Shown: in pieces, positions 1 through 7,545 of the stretch | How the letters are laid out: every line of letters starts with the position of its first letter | Numbering within the stretch: position 1 is the first letter of the stretch | Source: Paenalkalicoccus suaedae | GTDB lineage: Bacteria > Bacillota > Bacilli > Bacillales > Salisediminibacteriaceae | Assembly: GCF_006965545.2 (NCBI RefSeq) | Contig: NZ_CP041372.2 | Location: forward strand, 2,294,001-2,358,000 | Direction: 5' to 3' | DNA: 64,000 bases | Notes under the pieces: generated by a model | Seen by the model: the letters and a program-made list of their open reading frames with translations, nothing else | Told to the model about the DNA's origin: nothing | Database searches by the model: none | Program-made: the position numbers and the translations under genes

Positions 1-1320
1 AGCAACAATCAACCCGATCGGACTTAATAAAGCCAATATAAACGTTTTTATGAGTGCAAAACCTTTTCCGATCTTGGCGAAGATTGGTATTAAGCTACCG
101 AATACGCCGATAATCTTGCCTACTGCTGTGATCATCAATCCAAAGAGTATGAGTAGAGGTCCAAGTGCCCCTAATACAAGACCTGCTATAACGACGATGT
201 TTTGAAACTCAGGCAACAATTCCGCCACTCTTAGCGCAAATTCTGCTACTTTGTCGGCAACTGCCGCAATAATCGGTAAAAAGATATCTCCGAACTGCGC
301 GGCCGCATTCTGCAAACGCACAAAAGCCCGAGCCATTTTAGCTCCGGTTGTTTCGTTCATTGTTTCAAATGCGGCGTCTGTTGCACCTGCCGATTCTCCC
401 ATAGAGTCTAGGATGTCCGCAAAGTCTTTTCCCTCACCAGATAGCAAGGACATAGCCGCGATACCTGCCTCTTTTGATCCAAACATATCTGATAATGCTA
501 GGTCATTGGCTTCTGCTTCACCTGCGATGATCTGGAGCACGTCAGCTACCGTCATACCCTCTTCTTGTAACTGAGCAAAGGATTTACCCGTCTTTTCACG
601 TAAGATTTTATCTGTCTTTGATCCGGCAGACCCTAATTCTCCGAGCATGGAGCTCATATACGTTCCTGCTTCGGCTGTCGCAAGACCGTTCTTTGTTAAT
701 ACAGCGTAACCAGTTGCTAATTGCTCGAATGATACGTTGTTGGCGTTTGCGATAGGGATAACTTTACCCATCGATGCAGATAGTTCATCAACCGTTGTCT
801 TACCCATGTTTTGAGTATTGATAAGCATGTCGCTTAATCTATCTGCGTCTTTACTTTCTAACCCATAAGCGTTGATTGCTGTTGTGAGTAAATCTACCGC
901 CGTTGCCGTTTGTGTGAATCCACCCTTAGCAAGTTTGGCAGCTGTGGTTGTAAACTCAATCGCTTTACCTTGATCGACACCTGCCGAGATCGATTGATAA
1001 ACAGCCTCACTATACTCACCAAACGATACGCCCATGTCACTAGACGCGGTACGTATATCATTTTTGTACTTTTCGTAATCTGCGCTAGATCCACTTAATA
1101 ATGTTTGTACCTTTGCAAACGCTGTCTCTTGATCGATTGCGAATTTAGCAGTGGCAATACCTGCTCCGACGATTGGTAGCGTTAGCCCCTTCGTAAGCTT
1201 TGTGCCGGCGCCCATCAGTTTGCCACCTAAACCTTCTAGCTTAGATTGAGCCTGGTTAATACCTTGATCTATCCCCGACTGGTCTATCTCGGTGTCAATG
1301 ACGATTTTCCCATCAGCCAT
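1..1320 (-). CDS. Phage tail tape measure protein, N-terminal part (cut by window edge)
   Basis: The open frame starts at ATG 1318-1320 after AAGGGGGTGA and runs off the left edge, so about 440 N-terminal residues are present and the C-terminus is missing. Tape measure proteins span the tail tube lumen, set tail length and help DNA pass the membrane. The visible part has a short N-terminus (MADGKIVIDTEIDQSG), a Gly-rich helix-breaking stretch, a long Ala/Ser/Thr-rich helical domain typical of the TP901-like tape measure family, then at about 380-440 clustered hydrophobic segments (IVVIAGLVLGALGPLLILFG). Position directly after the two tail assembly genes is the canonical place. Family assignment is by pattern and synteny. 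Confidence 0.88.
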   Translation of the reverse strand, partial: MADGKIVIDTEIDQSGIDQGINQAQSKLEGLGGKLMGAGTKLTKGLTLPIVGAGIATAKFAIDQETAFAKVQTLLSGSSADYEKYKNDIRTASSDMGVSFGEYSEAVYQSISAGVDQGKAIEFTTTAAKLAKGGFTQTATAVDLLTTAINAYGLESKDADRLSDMLINTQNMGKTTVDELSASMGKVIPIANANNVSFEQLATGYAVLTKNGLATAEAGTYMSSMLGELGSAGSKTDKILREKTGKSFAQLQEEGMTVADVLQIIAGEAEANDLALSDMFGSKEAGIAAMSLLSGEGKDFADILDSMGESAGATDAAFETMNETTGAKMARAFVRLQNAAAQFGDIFLPIIAAVADKVAEFALRVAELLPEFQNIVVIAGLVLGALGPLLILFGLMITAVGKIIGVFGSLIPIFAKIGKGFALIKTFILALLSPIGLIVA

Positions 1321-1339
1321 GTTGTCGTCACCCCCTTAC

Positions 1340-1951
1340 CTATTTGCTAGGACGGAAGAAGTTAGCCAGCTTGTTCCAACCGTTTTCGACACGCTGCTCG
1401 ATCAAGTCGGGATCCTCGATACCTTTTAGCTTGTAGATGCGCTTGAGCTTAAGCGTGTGTTCTCGATCCTCTTTGTTGTACTTGGTTGGAGCAGGTACTT
1501 TTTGCGCCCTTATCCCGACAACCTCTTTAAAGTCGCGATCAATGGCCATAGACAATAACGCGCGAAACTTAATAAAGTGGAGCTTGCCATGTTGCTCAAA
1601 GAGATCGATGTCGTACTCCTTGATAAATGAGGCATAGATGCGCTCTGCGTCCTCGTATAGGTCGTAAAACTTCTCTGTATTGACGTTTGGATCGCTCTTT
1701 TCCCTGATGTCGATATCAAGAAAGTCCAAAAAGACGTGGTAGACGACTTTGTCTTTCGTCTCCAAGTCCAGTTGGTTCTCACCTATGAAAAGTTCGCAAG
1801 CAAGGGCAATTCGCTCGATCGGGTGAAATTCCTCGTCGCCAAATAGCTCGAAAATACGTAGGACGTTATCAAACGCGAGATCTAACTTGTACGTCACACC
1901 ATCAAGCTCAAGCTCATCATCGAAACGTTGTGTTAAGCTAAACGGCTTCAT
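1340..1951 (-). CDS. Phage Gp15-family tail assembly protein
   Basis: This 203-residue acidic protein resembles the bacteriophage Gp15 family (MKPFSLTQRFDDELELDG start, then a helical body with FELFGDEEFHPIERI). Members lie between the tail assembly chaperone and the tape measure gene and probably correspond to the T part of the lambda gpG/gpGT pair. Its ATG overlaps the upstream stop codon (ATGA), so translation is probably coupled. It sits in the -1 frame relative to the upstream gene, which ends on a run of six A, so a fused product is conceivable (see findings). No enzyme motif is seen. Confidence 0.8.
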   Translation of the reverse strand: MKPFSLTQRFDDELELDGVTYKLDLAFDNVLRIFELFGDEEFHPIERIALACELFIGENQLDLETKDKVVYHVFLDFLDIDIREKSDPNVNTEKFYDLYEDAERIYASFIKEYDIDLFEQHGKLHFIKFRALLSMAIDRDFKEVVGIRAQKVPAPTKYNKEDREHTLKLKRIYKLKGIEDPDLIEQRVENGWNKLANFFRPSK

Positions 1952-2337
1952 TTTTTCTTCTTGTAGTAGGCTTGTTTCTTGTTTTCGCGGTTCTTCTCTT
2001 GCTCACGAGTCACAATGATTTGCACAGCCTCTACAATCTGCTCGATGACCTTAGACATAACATAAGATGATCGATTGACTTCCTCGAAAATCTCGTCATA
2101 GGCGCCATTACCGAAGAAAATGCCGATCAAATCTTTTGTAGCTTCTTCAACTTCTCTGAGGGCGTCAACCAGTTCTAGATCGTCCTCTTTTCCTCGTGCT
2201 TCCTCGGATTTGGATACCACTTCATTGATCTTTGCGTTGTACTTAACTAGCTTTTCGTTCTGTAGCTCTAACTCAAATGTTTTTGAACCGATCTCAAATT
2301 TCTCCACGTCGCGTTTTATGTCAATTTTGAAAGCCAT
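1948..2337 (-). CDS. Tail assembly chaperone (gpG-like)
   Basis: A 129-residue highly charged protein lying between the major tail protein and the Gp15 gene, the place of the lambda gpG-type chaperone that coats the tape measure protein during tail assembly. Sequence features are a short beta-like N-terminus (MAFKIDIKRDVEKFEIG), acidic helices in the middle and a Lys-rich end (AYYKKKK). The final codons are AAG AAG AAA AAA TGA, and the next gene's ATG overlaps that stop. Function is inferred from position and size, not from a recognised motif. Confidence 0.65.
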   Translation of the reverse strand: MAFKIDIKRDVEKFEIGSKTFELELQNEKLVKYNAKINEVVSKSEEARGKEDDLELVDALREVEEATKDLIGIFFGNGAYDEIFEEVNRSSYVMSKVIEQIVEAVQIIVTREQEKNRENKKQAYYKKKK

Positions 2338-2367
2338 GTCCGATCACTCCTAAAGTAGGTTATAAAT

Positions 2368-2396
2368 AAAAAAGAGAGAGCGATGCCCTCTCTCGT
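2368..2396 (-). terminator. Terminator after major tail gene
   Basis: On the minus strand GAGAGAG and CTCTCTC arms (2374-2380 and 288-2394 region on the plus map, that is 2374-2380 with 2388-2394) enclose a 7-nt loop and are followed by six T. It lies just after the major tail tube gene and before the chaperone genes. A partial terminator here would lower expression of the chaperones and tape measure relative to the abundant tube protein. Confidence 0.7.
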
Positions 2397-2397
2397 C

Positions 2398-2844
2398 TTA
2401 AGGTGTTGGTTCTGGTGCTGGTGTGTATTCTGGTTTACCGTTGAAATGGATCTCGAAGCTAAACTCACCTTTGGCACGAGCCTCGCCGCCTGGACCTTCG
2501 ATGTTAGCGATAGTTACATTGCCCTCGAACAACTCGCCCGATGGTGTTTCCCACTCGAATCGCGTTCGTCGTGCGTCACCAACCTCAAGATACTTGGAAA
2601 AAATGTAGTCTTGAGCAGCATCGCCAACTTTACGATGTCCAGATACGGATAATACGAGCTGAGCGCCAATTACATCCGTCTCGGAAAAGCCTTCTCCGTC
2701 GAAGTAAGCTGTCTGATCAAGCTCCTCGTTGTTTGCAGGCTCTACAGATGAGATACCGGCAGCTAGAGTCTCGAAAGATGGTTCTTCAGCATCTGGTGTT
2801 ACATCGAGCTTAAATTGATTTTTGTAGTTTAATTCAAATGCCAT
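2398..2844 (-). CDS. Major tail tube protein
   Basis: A 148-residue protein of the phage tail tube type: it polymerises as hexameric rings around the tape measure protein to form the tail tube. The sequence is beta-rich, starts MAFELNYKNQFKLDVTPD, has a central segment reading GHRKVGDAAQDYIFSKY and ends with a Pro-rich tail (YTPAPEPTP). Position between the tail terminator-type gene and the tail chaperones agrees, as does the hairpin directly downstream, usual for an abundant structural gene. The start follows the upstream gene directly. Confidence 0.8.
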   Translation of the reverse strand: MAFELNYKNQFKLDVTPDAEEPSFETLAAGISSVEPANNEELDQTAYFDGEGFSETDVIGAQLVLSVSGHRKVGDAAQDYIFSKYLEVGDARRTRFEWETPSGELFEGNVTIANIEGPGGEARAKGEFSFEIHFNGKPEYTPAPEPTP

Positions 2845-3234
2845 TTATGTCGCCTCCCTATAGATGGTCGCTTCAAAGAGCGCCGTGTATATTTGTTGAT
2901 TGCGGTCTGTCTCCTCCACCCAGTTGGGGAGGGTGCTACACTCGATATTGACCAATAGAAAAGAGCCGTCATCCGATGTGACACCGGTTAACGACTCTAA
3001 GTAATCTGTTATCGACTGTATAGTGTTTCGTGCTGTGGTACCGTTAGCGTGCTTTACGAGTACCTGAATCCCAAACGTATCATCACGGCTGTTATCAAAA
3101 AACCTTGTGCCGGGTGACGTCGGAAATTGCCTGATTGCAATGCTGTTGTCAGGATCTAAGTTGCCAATCCTTACGATGTCAAACAGCGTTAAATCAGCCT
3201 CCATCGCATCAATGACTCGGTCTAAGAAATCCAT
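2845..3234 (-). CDS. Tail terminator / minor capsid protein
   Basis: A 129-residue protein that resembles the family annotated as phage minor capsid protein or tail terminator (MDFLDRVIDAMEADLTLFDI). Proteins at this place cap the tail tube and mediate joining of head and tail. The sequence shows an N-terminal helix, then a beta-rich body with a conserved-looking GIQVLVKHANGTTARNTIQ segment. It is immediately followed by the tail tube gene with no spacer. Assignment rests on family pattern plus gene order. Confidence 0.7.
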   Translation of the reverse strand: MDFLDRVIDAMEADLTLFDIVRIGNLDPDNSIAIRQFPTSPGTRFFDNSRDDTFGIQVLVKHANGTTARNTIQSITDYLESLTGVTSDDGSFLLVNIECSTLPNWVEETDRNQQIYTALFEATIYREAT

Positions 3235-3244
3235 GCGTCACCTC

Positions 3245-3592
3245 CTAAAAGAATTTTTTGAATGCCGCCTCTGTGATACGTAACCAAGCAGGTAACTCTT
3301 GCGACTTTGCGCGTTCAAACCACAATCCACCAGCTTGAGAATTTTTATCCTTGCTAAAGTTAAACTGCGGATTGTAGTAAAGTTTCCTAGCATAAGGCAT
3401 TTGCCACGTCACCTTGCCAGATCCGGGGTTCGTCATTCGTATCCCTGATTGCGCTAGATCACCTCGATCGAATGGGATAAACTTATTACCGCCTTTAACA
3501 ACCTCGTTATCTAGTACCATTTGGGCTTGTTTCTTTGCACCTGACGCCTTAGCCTTTATTTTTGCTGCGTTAAAATCCACTCGCGCTTTCAT
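3245..3592 (-). CDS. Minor capsid protein (HK97 gp10-like)
   Basis: A 115-residue basic protein with an Ala/Lys-rich N-terminal helix (ARVDFNAAKIKAKASGAKKQ) and the phrase FIPFDRGDLAQSGIRM followed by MPYARKLYYNPQFNF. This layout is characteristic of minor capsid or head-closure proteins of Gram-positive siphoviruses related to HK97 gp10. It probably acts at the neck. Its start overlaps the stop of the previous gene by one base. No signal or membrane segment. Confidence 0.72.
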   Translation of the reverse strand: MKARVDFNAAKIKAKASGAKKQAQMVLDNEVVKGGNKFIPFDRGDLAQSGIRMTNPGSGKVTWQMPYARKLYYNPQFNFSKDKNSQAGGLWFERAKSQELPAWLRITEAAFKKFF

Positions 3593-3924
3593 CAGATCAT
3601 CTCATTTTCATAGTGATGGACATTGGACGACCTAGCGTATAACGAATCAACCTTGTTTACGATGTACTCGTCTTCGTCAAAGACCACGATGTCTTGCTCA
3701 CTCATCTTGATTACTGGATCGGAGTTACGAGCATCGATAAAGAGTGTTGAGCGCTTAAGCACCTCTTGACCGTTATTATCACGAGTTAAAGAGGATGAGG
3801 GCTCCATGCGGACGTGCTTGATCTCTTGCTCCTCCGCATACTCAATGCCCTCTCTGCCTTTACCAAGATACTTTTTATACCCAATAGTATGGGGGAGTAA
3901 TCGCTTCGGAATCGGTCGCGCCAT
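3592..3924 (-). CDS. Putative head-closure (stopper) minor capsid protein
   Basis: A 110-residue beta-rich protein beginning MARPIPKRLLPHTIGYKKYLG, matching the general pattern of the phage minor capsid 1 family, thought to seal the portal-connector channel. A strong AGGAGGAGTGAGG lies just before the ATG, which supports this start even though it overlaps the upstream connector gene by 50 bases. The next gene starts at its stop codon, so translation is probably coupled. Confidence 0.7.
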   Translation of the reverse strand: MARPIPKRLLPHTIGYKKYLGKGREGIEYAEEQEIKHVRMEPSSSLTRDNNGQEVLKRSTLFIDARNSDPVIKMSEQDIVVFDEDEYIVNKVDSLYARSSNVHHYENEMI

Positions 3925-4300
3925 ATGCCCTCACTCCTCCTGCGTACAACAGACCTGTCGGCCCGAGATATCGGATCACCTCCGGTGCAAGTTGCACCCC
4001 ATTATTTTGTGATGCTTGCCCTTTACCTGCCGAGAACTTACCTACCGTAACGGATTGCAGATTGTCACCAAGTAACTCCTCTACGCCCCCTGCTATCTCG
4101 ATATACTCTACCTGTGACGCAACCGCCTTTTTAACAAGCGATTTTTGCAAGTCTGTTAGGGTGTCAAAGTCTTTGATCTTATACCTTGTCACCATGTCGA
4201 TCGTGTCACTGGCACGTCGGATAAATCGCGGTAGGTCAGCCTCATCTACCGGCGTACCCATAAACTCATCGTTGTAGTAATCTGCGTCGATGTAAGGCAT
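3875..4300 (-). CDS. Head-tail connector protein
   Basis: A 141-residue mostly helical protein (MPYIDADYYNDEFMGTPVDE; FIRRASDTIDMVTRYKI) of the type that forms the ring below the portal in siphoviruses (gp6/gp15-like head completion proteins). It follows the major capsid region and precedes the stopper gene. Its last 50 bases overlap the next gene, longer than the usual few-base overlaps in this operon, so its C-terminus deserves a check. Confidence 0.7.
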   Translation of the reverse strand: MPYIDADYYNDEFMGTPVDEADLPRFIRRASDTIDMVTRYKIKDFDTLTDLQKSLVKKAVASQVEYIEIAGGVEELLGDNLQSVTVGKFSAGKGQASQNNGVQLAPEVIRYLGPTGLLYAGGVRAYGATDSEAITPPYYWV

Positions 4301-4312
4301 TGCCTACACCTC

Positions 4313-4630
4313 CTATTTGTCTGTCTTAGCTTCCTCTGCTGCCTTTGCTTTAGCCTCAGCGTCAGTTTTTTCCTTTTGTAGCTTTGTGATTTGCTTCTTA
4401 AGAGCATCATTCTCTTTTTCGAGGTCTGCATTCGGGCTATTCTGCTTCTTTAGTCGCTCATTTTCCTCAACGACCTTGTTATACTCCGCAGCCGAAATGG
4501 ATTTACCGCCAGTAGCACGCTTAACGACTTCACCTTTATCGCCAATCAGATCAAAACCTTGTTTTAAGTAGCTACCTACTGCTTTATCGTCTACGTGCAA
4601 GACTTTATTGCCCTTTTTTACTTTAGCCAT
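4313..4630 (-). CDS. Coiled-coil protein downstream of major capsid gene
   Basis: A 105-residue protein. Residues 1-50 are a compact basic domain (KVLHVDDKAVGSYLKQGF) and residues 52-100 form a heptad-like coiled coil rich in Glu, Lys and Asn (EENERLKKQ, LEKENDALKKQITKLQ), ending in an Ala/Glu/Lys tail. Gene order suggests a head decoration or fibre-like accessory protein. I do not recognise a defined family. Confidence 0.6.
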   Translation of the reverse strand: MAKVKKGNKVLHVDDKAVGSYLKQGFDLIGDKGEVVKRATGGKSISAAEYNKVVEENERLKKQNSPNADLEKENDALKKQITKLQKEKTDAEAKAKAAEEAKTDK

Positions 4631-4653
4631 GTGTGATACCTCCTCAAATTAAT

Positions 4654-4676
4654 AGAGAGCGCGATATGCGCCCTCT
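4654..4676 (-). terminator. Hairpin at the end of the major capsid gene
   Basis: On the minus strand AGAGGGCGC and GCGCTCTCT pair over nine positions (one G-T) around the loop ATATC, followed by TATTAATTT. The hairpin overlaps the major capsid stop codon. The T tract is interrupted, so it may be a weak terminator or an mRNA-stabilising 3' end. It parallels the hairpin after the tail tube gene. Confidence 0.5.
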
Positions 4677-5584
4677 TATTCCTCTTCTTCTGCAGATGGT
4701 GTTGTGTGAAAAGCTACAGCTGGTGCCTTGCGCTCAAACACAAATACATCCCAGTAAGAGCGCTCGTAGTACGTTCGCTTCCCTTTAGAAAGCGCGGAAG
4801 GTTCACCTAGCAACACCTGCTCATATTTCATAGGAGACAGTACAGCTCGTGGATGCACTAGGATCATGTTGATCTGATCTGCTTCATCGTCCGCAACAGC
4901 GCCAACTGTAAAGTCATAGACCGTCTTCATGCGGCTGGACGGTACGCGCTTAAGTTGTACATCATCAAGGGAACGAACAGAACGGTTAATAGCTCCGTTA
5001 TTGGCTTGCACTTGGATAGTGCGCTCAAGCTTTTCAGCGTTTTTAAGGATTGTGTACGTGACAGGAGTAACATACAAGATACGACCCTCAGCAGGTACCT
5101 CTGCCTCATCCATATCCTCCATCATCTGATCAAAGATTTGTAGAGCATTAGCCTCCGATAAAGCAGTAGTTACTGGCGTCACACCGAAGCCAGTAGCCTC
5201 CGCATATAACTTGGATGCCATGTACTTGTCCATCTCAGGGATCTTTTGCTCCTCGTTAAATACACGAGTTGTGTTTGCGATTGTTACAGCATCGTTTGTC
5301 TCATCAACGTCCATTGGGTCAATAAATGTGCTAAACTCACGGTCGTGATCTAGTGTCTTTGTCTCCCAATCGTTGTCAACCTTACGTGTGAATCCTGTAA
5401 TCGCGTCACGGTTCGTATCGGTCATACCTGTTACATCAATGCGTGGAATTTGAATTGTCTTTGCGTTAGTAAAACGGATACGAGAGTTGTTTGGAGAGTT
5501 GTAAAGCTCCACAAACATAAGTTCCTTACTAAATTTCTGTTCGAGCGTTTTTTGATACAGTTCAGCATAATTTAATTCTGCCAT
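4676..5584 (-). CDS. Major capsid protein
   Basis: A 302-residue protein in the place of the major head protein, directly after the scaffold gene. It begins MAELNYAELYQKTLEQKFSK, has an internal IQIPRIDVTGMTD segment, the phrase REFSTFIDPMDVDETND and a beta-rich C-terminal half with a PAEGRILYVTPVTYTILKNA stretch; this arrangement fits HK97-fold coat proteins of Gram-positive siphoviruses. A good AGGAGG-type site precedes the ATG. Assembles as hexamers and pentamers of the procapsid with the scaffold gene upstream. Confidence 0.82.
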   Translation of the reverse strand: MAELNYAELYQKTLEQKFSKELMFVELYNSPNNSRIRFTNAKTIQIPRIDVTGMTDTNRDAITGFTRKVDNDWETKTLDHDREFSTFIDPMDVDETNDAVTIANTTRVFNEEQKIPEMDKYMASKLYAEATGFGVTPVTTALSEANALQIFDQMMEDMDEAEVPAEGRILYVTPVTYTILKNAEKLERTIQVQANNGAINRSVRSLDDVQLKRVPSSRMKTVYDFTVGAVADDEADQINMILVHPRAVLSPMKYEQVLLGEPSALSKGKRTYYERSYWDVFVFERKAPAVAFHTTPSAEEEE

Positions 5585-5625
5585 GTGTTATTCCTCCTAA
5601 TAATTAAATGTGGTATAAGTGCGAA

Positions 5626-6232
5626 TTACTTAAATGCCTGCATGAATTTCTCTTCATCGGTCAGCTGTTGCTTACTATGCTTACCTTGAACAAACGTCGG
5701 CTCTTCTCTTCCTCTGCTGACGATCCGGCAAAGTGTGGGTAGTCCTCTACGACTTGCTTGATTGCACCGGCGATATCTAACTCGTCCGATACCATCGATT
5801 TAGCGAGTGTCATAACGGCTTTTAAGTTCTTGTCGTCTGTGATTCCACTACGAATAGCTGCATTCTCCGCCTGCAAGTCTGTCAACGTCTGGTCCTTCTC
5901 TGTTAGCTGTGACTCAAACGTTTTAGCTTGTCGTTGAGCTTCTCAGACTCCGTTTTCTGGCTTTCCTCCCACTCTTTGTGCTTGGCTAGCGTGTTTTTGA
6001 GCGTGTCGAAGTTATCAACCCCTAAACTCTTCAAAAACTCCGCCTCTGCCATCTTCTTAGCCTCGTCAGCGCTTAGTTCACCCCCTTTCTCCGTTGGCTC
6101 TTGCGACTGGCTCTGATCCTCTTGCGTTGGTTGCTCCGGGGTTGGTTCGCCCGCGCCCGGAGCTTGTGGTTCGGCTGCTGGTTCCTCAGCGAAATACTGT
6201 AGGTTGAGTGGTAAAAATAGTGTTTTATTCAT
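5626..6232 (-). pseudogene. Scaffold protein gene (DUF4355-like), two frameshifts
   Basis: The capsid scaffold gene is readable in three pieces. Piece one (6232 to about 5930) starts MNKTLFLPLNLQYFAEE, has a Pro/Glu/Gln-rich linker and the helical LGVDNFDTLKNTLAKHKEWE region typical of the DUF4355/Gp20-like scaffolds. At 5926-5929 (AAAA) the frame shifts by -1 and continues as TFESQLTEKDQTLTDLQAEN. Near 5699 (CC) it shifts again and continues as TFVQGKHSKQQLTDEEKF to TAA at 5626-5628. Each break is repaired by one added base in a short homopolymer. The restored protein would have about 202 residues. The gene is either inactivated or misread. Confidence 0.85.
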
Positions 6233-6416
6233 CTGCTAGTCCCTCCAACTCTTTGATACCTTCAATGATTTTTTGATAATGAAAGTTCGTTTTTAACTGG
6301 TTTCCGTTTTCATCCTTAAACTCCGAAATTTCTATTTGCTCTATCAGGTCGCTAAGTTGATGCATAATCTCTTTAACAGGCTCCATGTCAGCGACTTTCA
6401 CTTGAATTTGAAGCAT
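6225..6416 (-). CDS. Small acidic phage protein of unknown function
   Basis: A 63-residue protein (MLQIQVKVADMEPVKEIMHQ) between the minor head and scaffold genes. The first ten residues look like a beta strand, the rest is helical and acidic with heptad-like Leu/Ile spacing. Similar short genes appear at this site in other Gram-positive phages, but no function is known to me. It overlaps the scaffold start by eight bases. Confidence 0.6.
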   Translation of the reverse strand: MLQIQVKVADMEPVKEIMHQLSDLIEQIEISEFKDENGNQLKTNFHYQKIIEGIKELEGLADE

Positions 6417-6418
6417 GG

Positions 6419-7540
6419 TTAAACACTCCTTTGGATTTGTTCTCTGCCGTAGCGTCTCGTGCGCCCCGACTCATCAATAAAGCCACGCATACGTCCCTGT
6501 CTCTGTCTGATAAGCTTTCTTGCTTGCTCTGCGCCTACCACGTCACCAGATGCGGCCAAGATGTCTTGACGGTTCTTAGCTTTGCGTATGTCACGCTCTA
6601 GCTGGCGTTGACGTTGACTCTCTTTGTAGGCCTCTGCGTTTTGCTCGGCTGTTTGTTTTGGTGGCTCTGGCGCAACGCTCAATCCCTCAAAAAACGGATA
6701 GATTTGATGGCCACAATTAACGCCTAACAACCCTGCCGCCTCTCCGTAGCTGGTAGAGGACCATGCAGGGTAACGATTGCTATTTCCAGACAACGAAAAA
6801 ATGCGCCCTTGGAAAGGTGCGCACCGTGGTCTTGCTCCTATGTGACTCGACACCTCGATGAGGTCGTTGCCGTACTGTTGGATACGCGTCATTTGCATAT
6901 CGTTTGTAACGTCGTTTGTAACGGACCGGACGATCATGCTTACATAGCCCTCGGCTGATAGCGTGGCACCATCTGATCTAGTCAGGGTTGGTATACCTTT
7001 GTCCGACCACTTGGACAGCGTCGATCGTATCGCTCTATCTGCTGTCATTTGTCCTGTCAGCACCCTAGAGGTCGTCTCGCTGATTATGTTGCGGTATACC
7101 TGCTGTGAGCCGTTTAAAACGGACGTGTTAATCATGTTGAGGTCACTTCGTGCTCGTTGCTGGTAACTAGACAAGATAGAGAGCATTTGCGGATCGTCTC
7201 GGAGCCTCTCTGGCGACACTGGCACAATCCCTTTGTCAAATGCCTCCTGCAACGCCTTTTCGCCTATCTCAATATGATCTAGCGCCGTCTTGCTTAACGT
7301 CTGCCGAAGCTCTCTCTCAGCTTTTGGCGCTTGGGCGATGATAAACCGTCGCTGTCGTTGGTAAAACTCCGCAAGCTCACCGAATCGGTTAGACTGCCAC
7401 AACGCAGGATTGTCCTGTAGTTCCTCGATCGTAGAACCTAAACGCTCTGCAATGTTAATCATGATTGCAAGCTCAATGCCACTGTAGATGTCTGTTACTG
7501 GCTTCGCGCTGTTTTGTAGCTGTTGCGGTGTGAGTGCCAT
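6419..7540 (-). CDS. Phage minor head protein (minor capsid 2 family)
   Basis: A 373-residue protein between portal and scaffold genes, the place of the SPP1 gp7/Mu F-type minor head protein that binds the portal and a few copies of which are inside the capsid. It is largely helical with a central segment (TLSAEGYVSMIVRSVTNDV) and a Cys/His cluster (HIGARPRCAPFQGRIF, then LLGVNCGHQIYPF) typical of minor capsid 2 proteins. The C-terminus is strongly basic and Gln/Arg-rich. It starts six bases after the portal stop. Confidence 0.82.
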   Translation of the reverse strand: MALTPQQLQNSAKPVTDIYSGIELAIMINIAERLGSTIEELQDNPALWQSNRFGELAEFYQRQRRFIIAQAPKAERELRQTLSKTALDHIEIGEKALQEAFDKGIVPVSPERLRDDPQMLSILSSYQQRARSDLNMINTSVLNGSQQVYRNIISETTSRVLTGQMTADRAIRSTLSKWSDKGIPTLTRSDGATLSAEGYVSMIVRSVTNDVTNDMQMTRIQQYGNDLIEVSSHIGARPRCAPFQGRIFSLSGNSNRYPAWSSTSYGEAAGLLGVNCGHQIYPFFEGLSVAPEPPKQTAEQNAEAYKESQRQRQLERDIRKAKNRQDILAASGDVVGAEQARKLIRQRQGRMRGFIDESGRTRRYGREQIQRSV

Positions 7541-7545
7541 TTAGA

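Noticed and set aside
251-574. Plus-strand reading frame opposite the tape measure gene
   Set aside because: It is the complement of a long, family-typical gene and has no ribosome site.
5900-5950. Programmed frameshift in the scaffold gene
   Set aside because: A second break of the same kind is present downstream, which programmed slippage would not explain.
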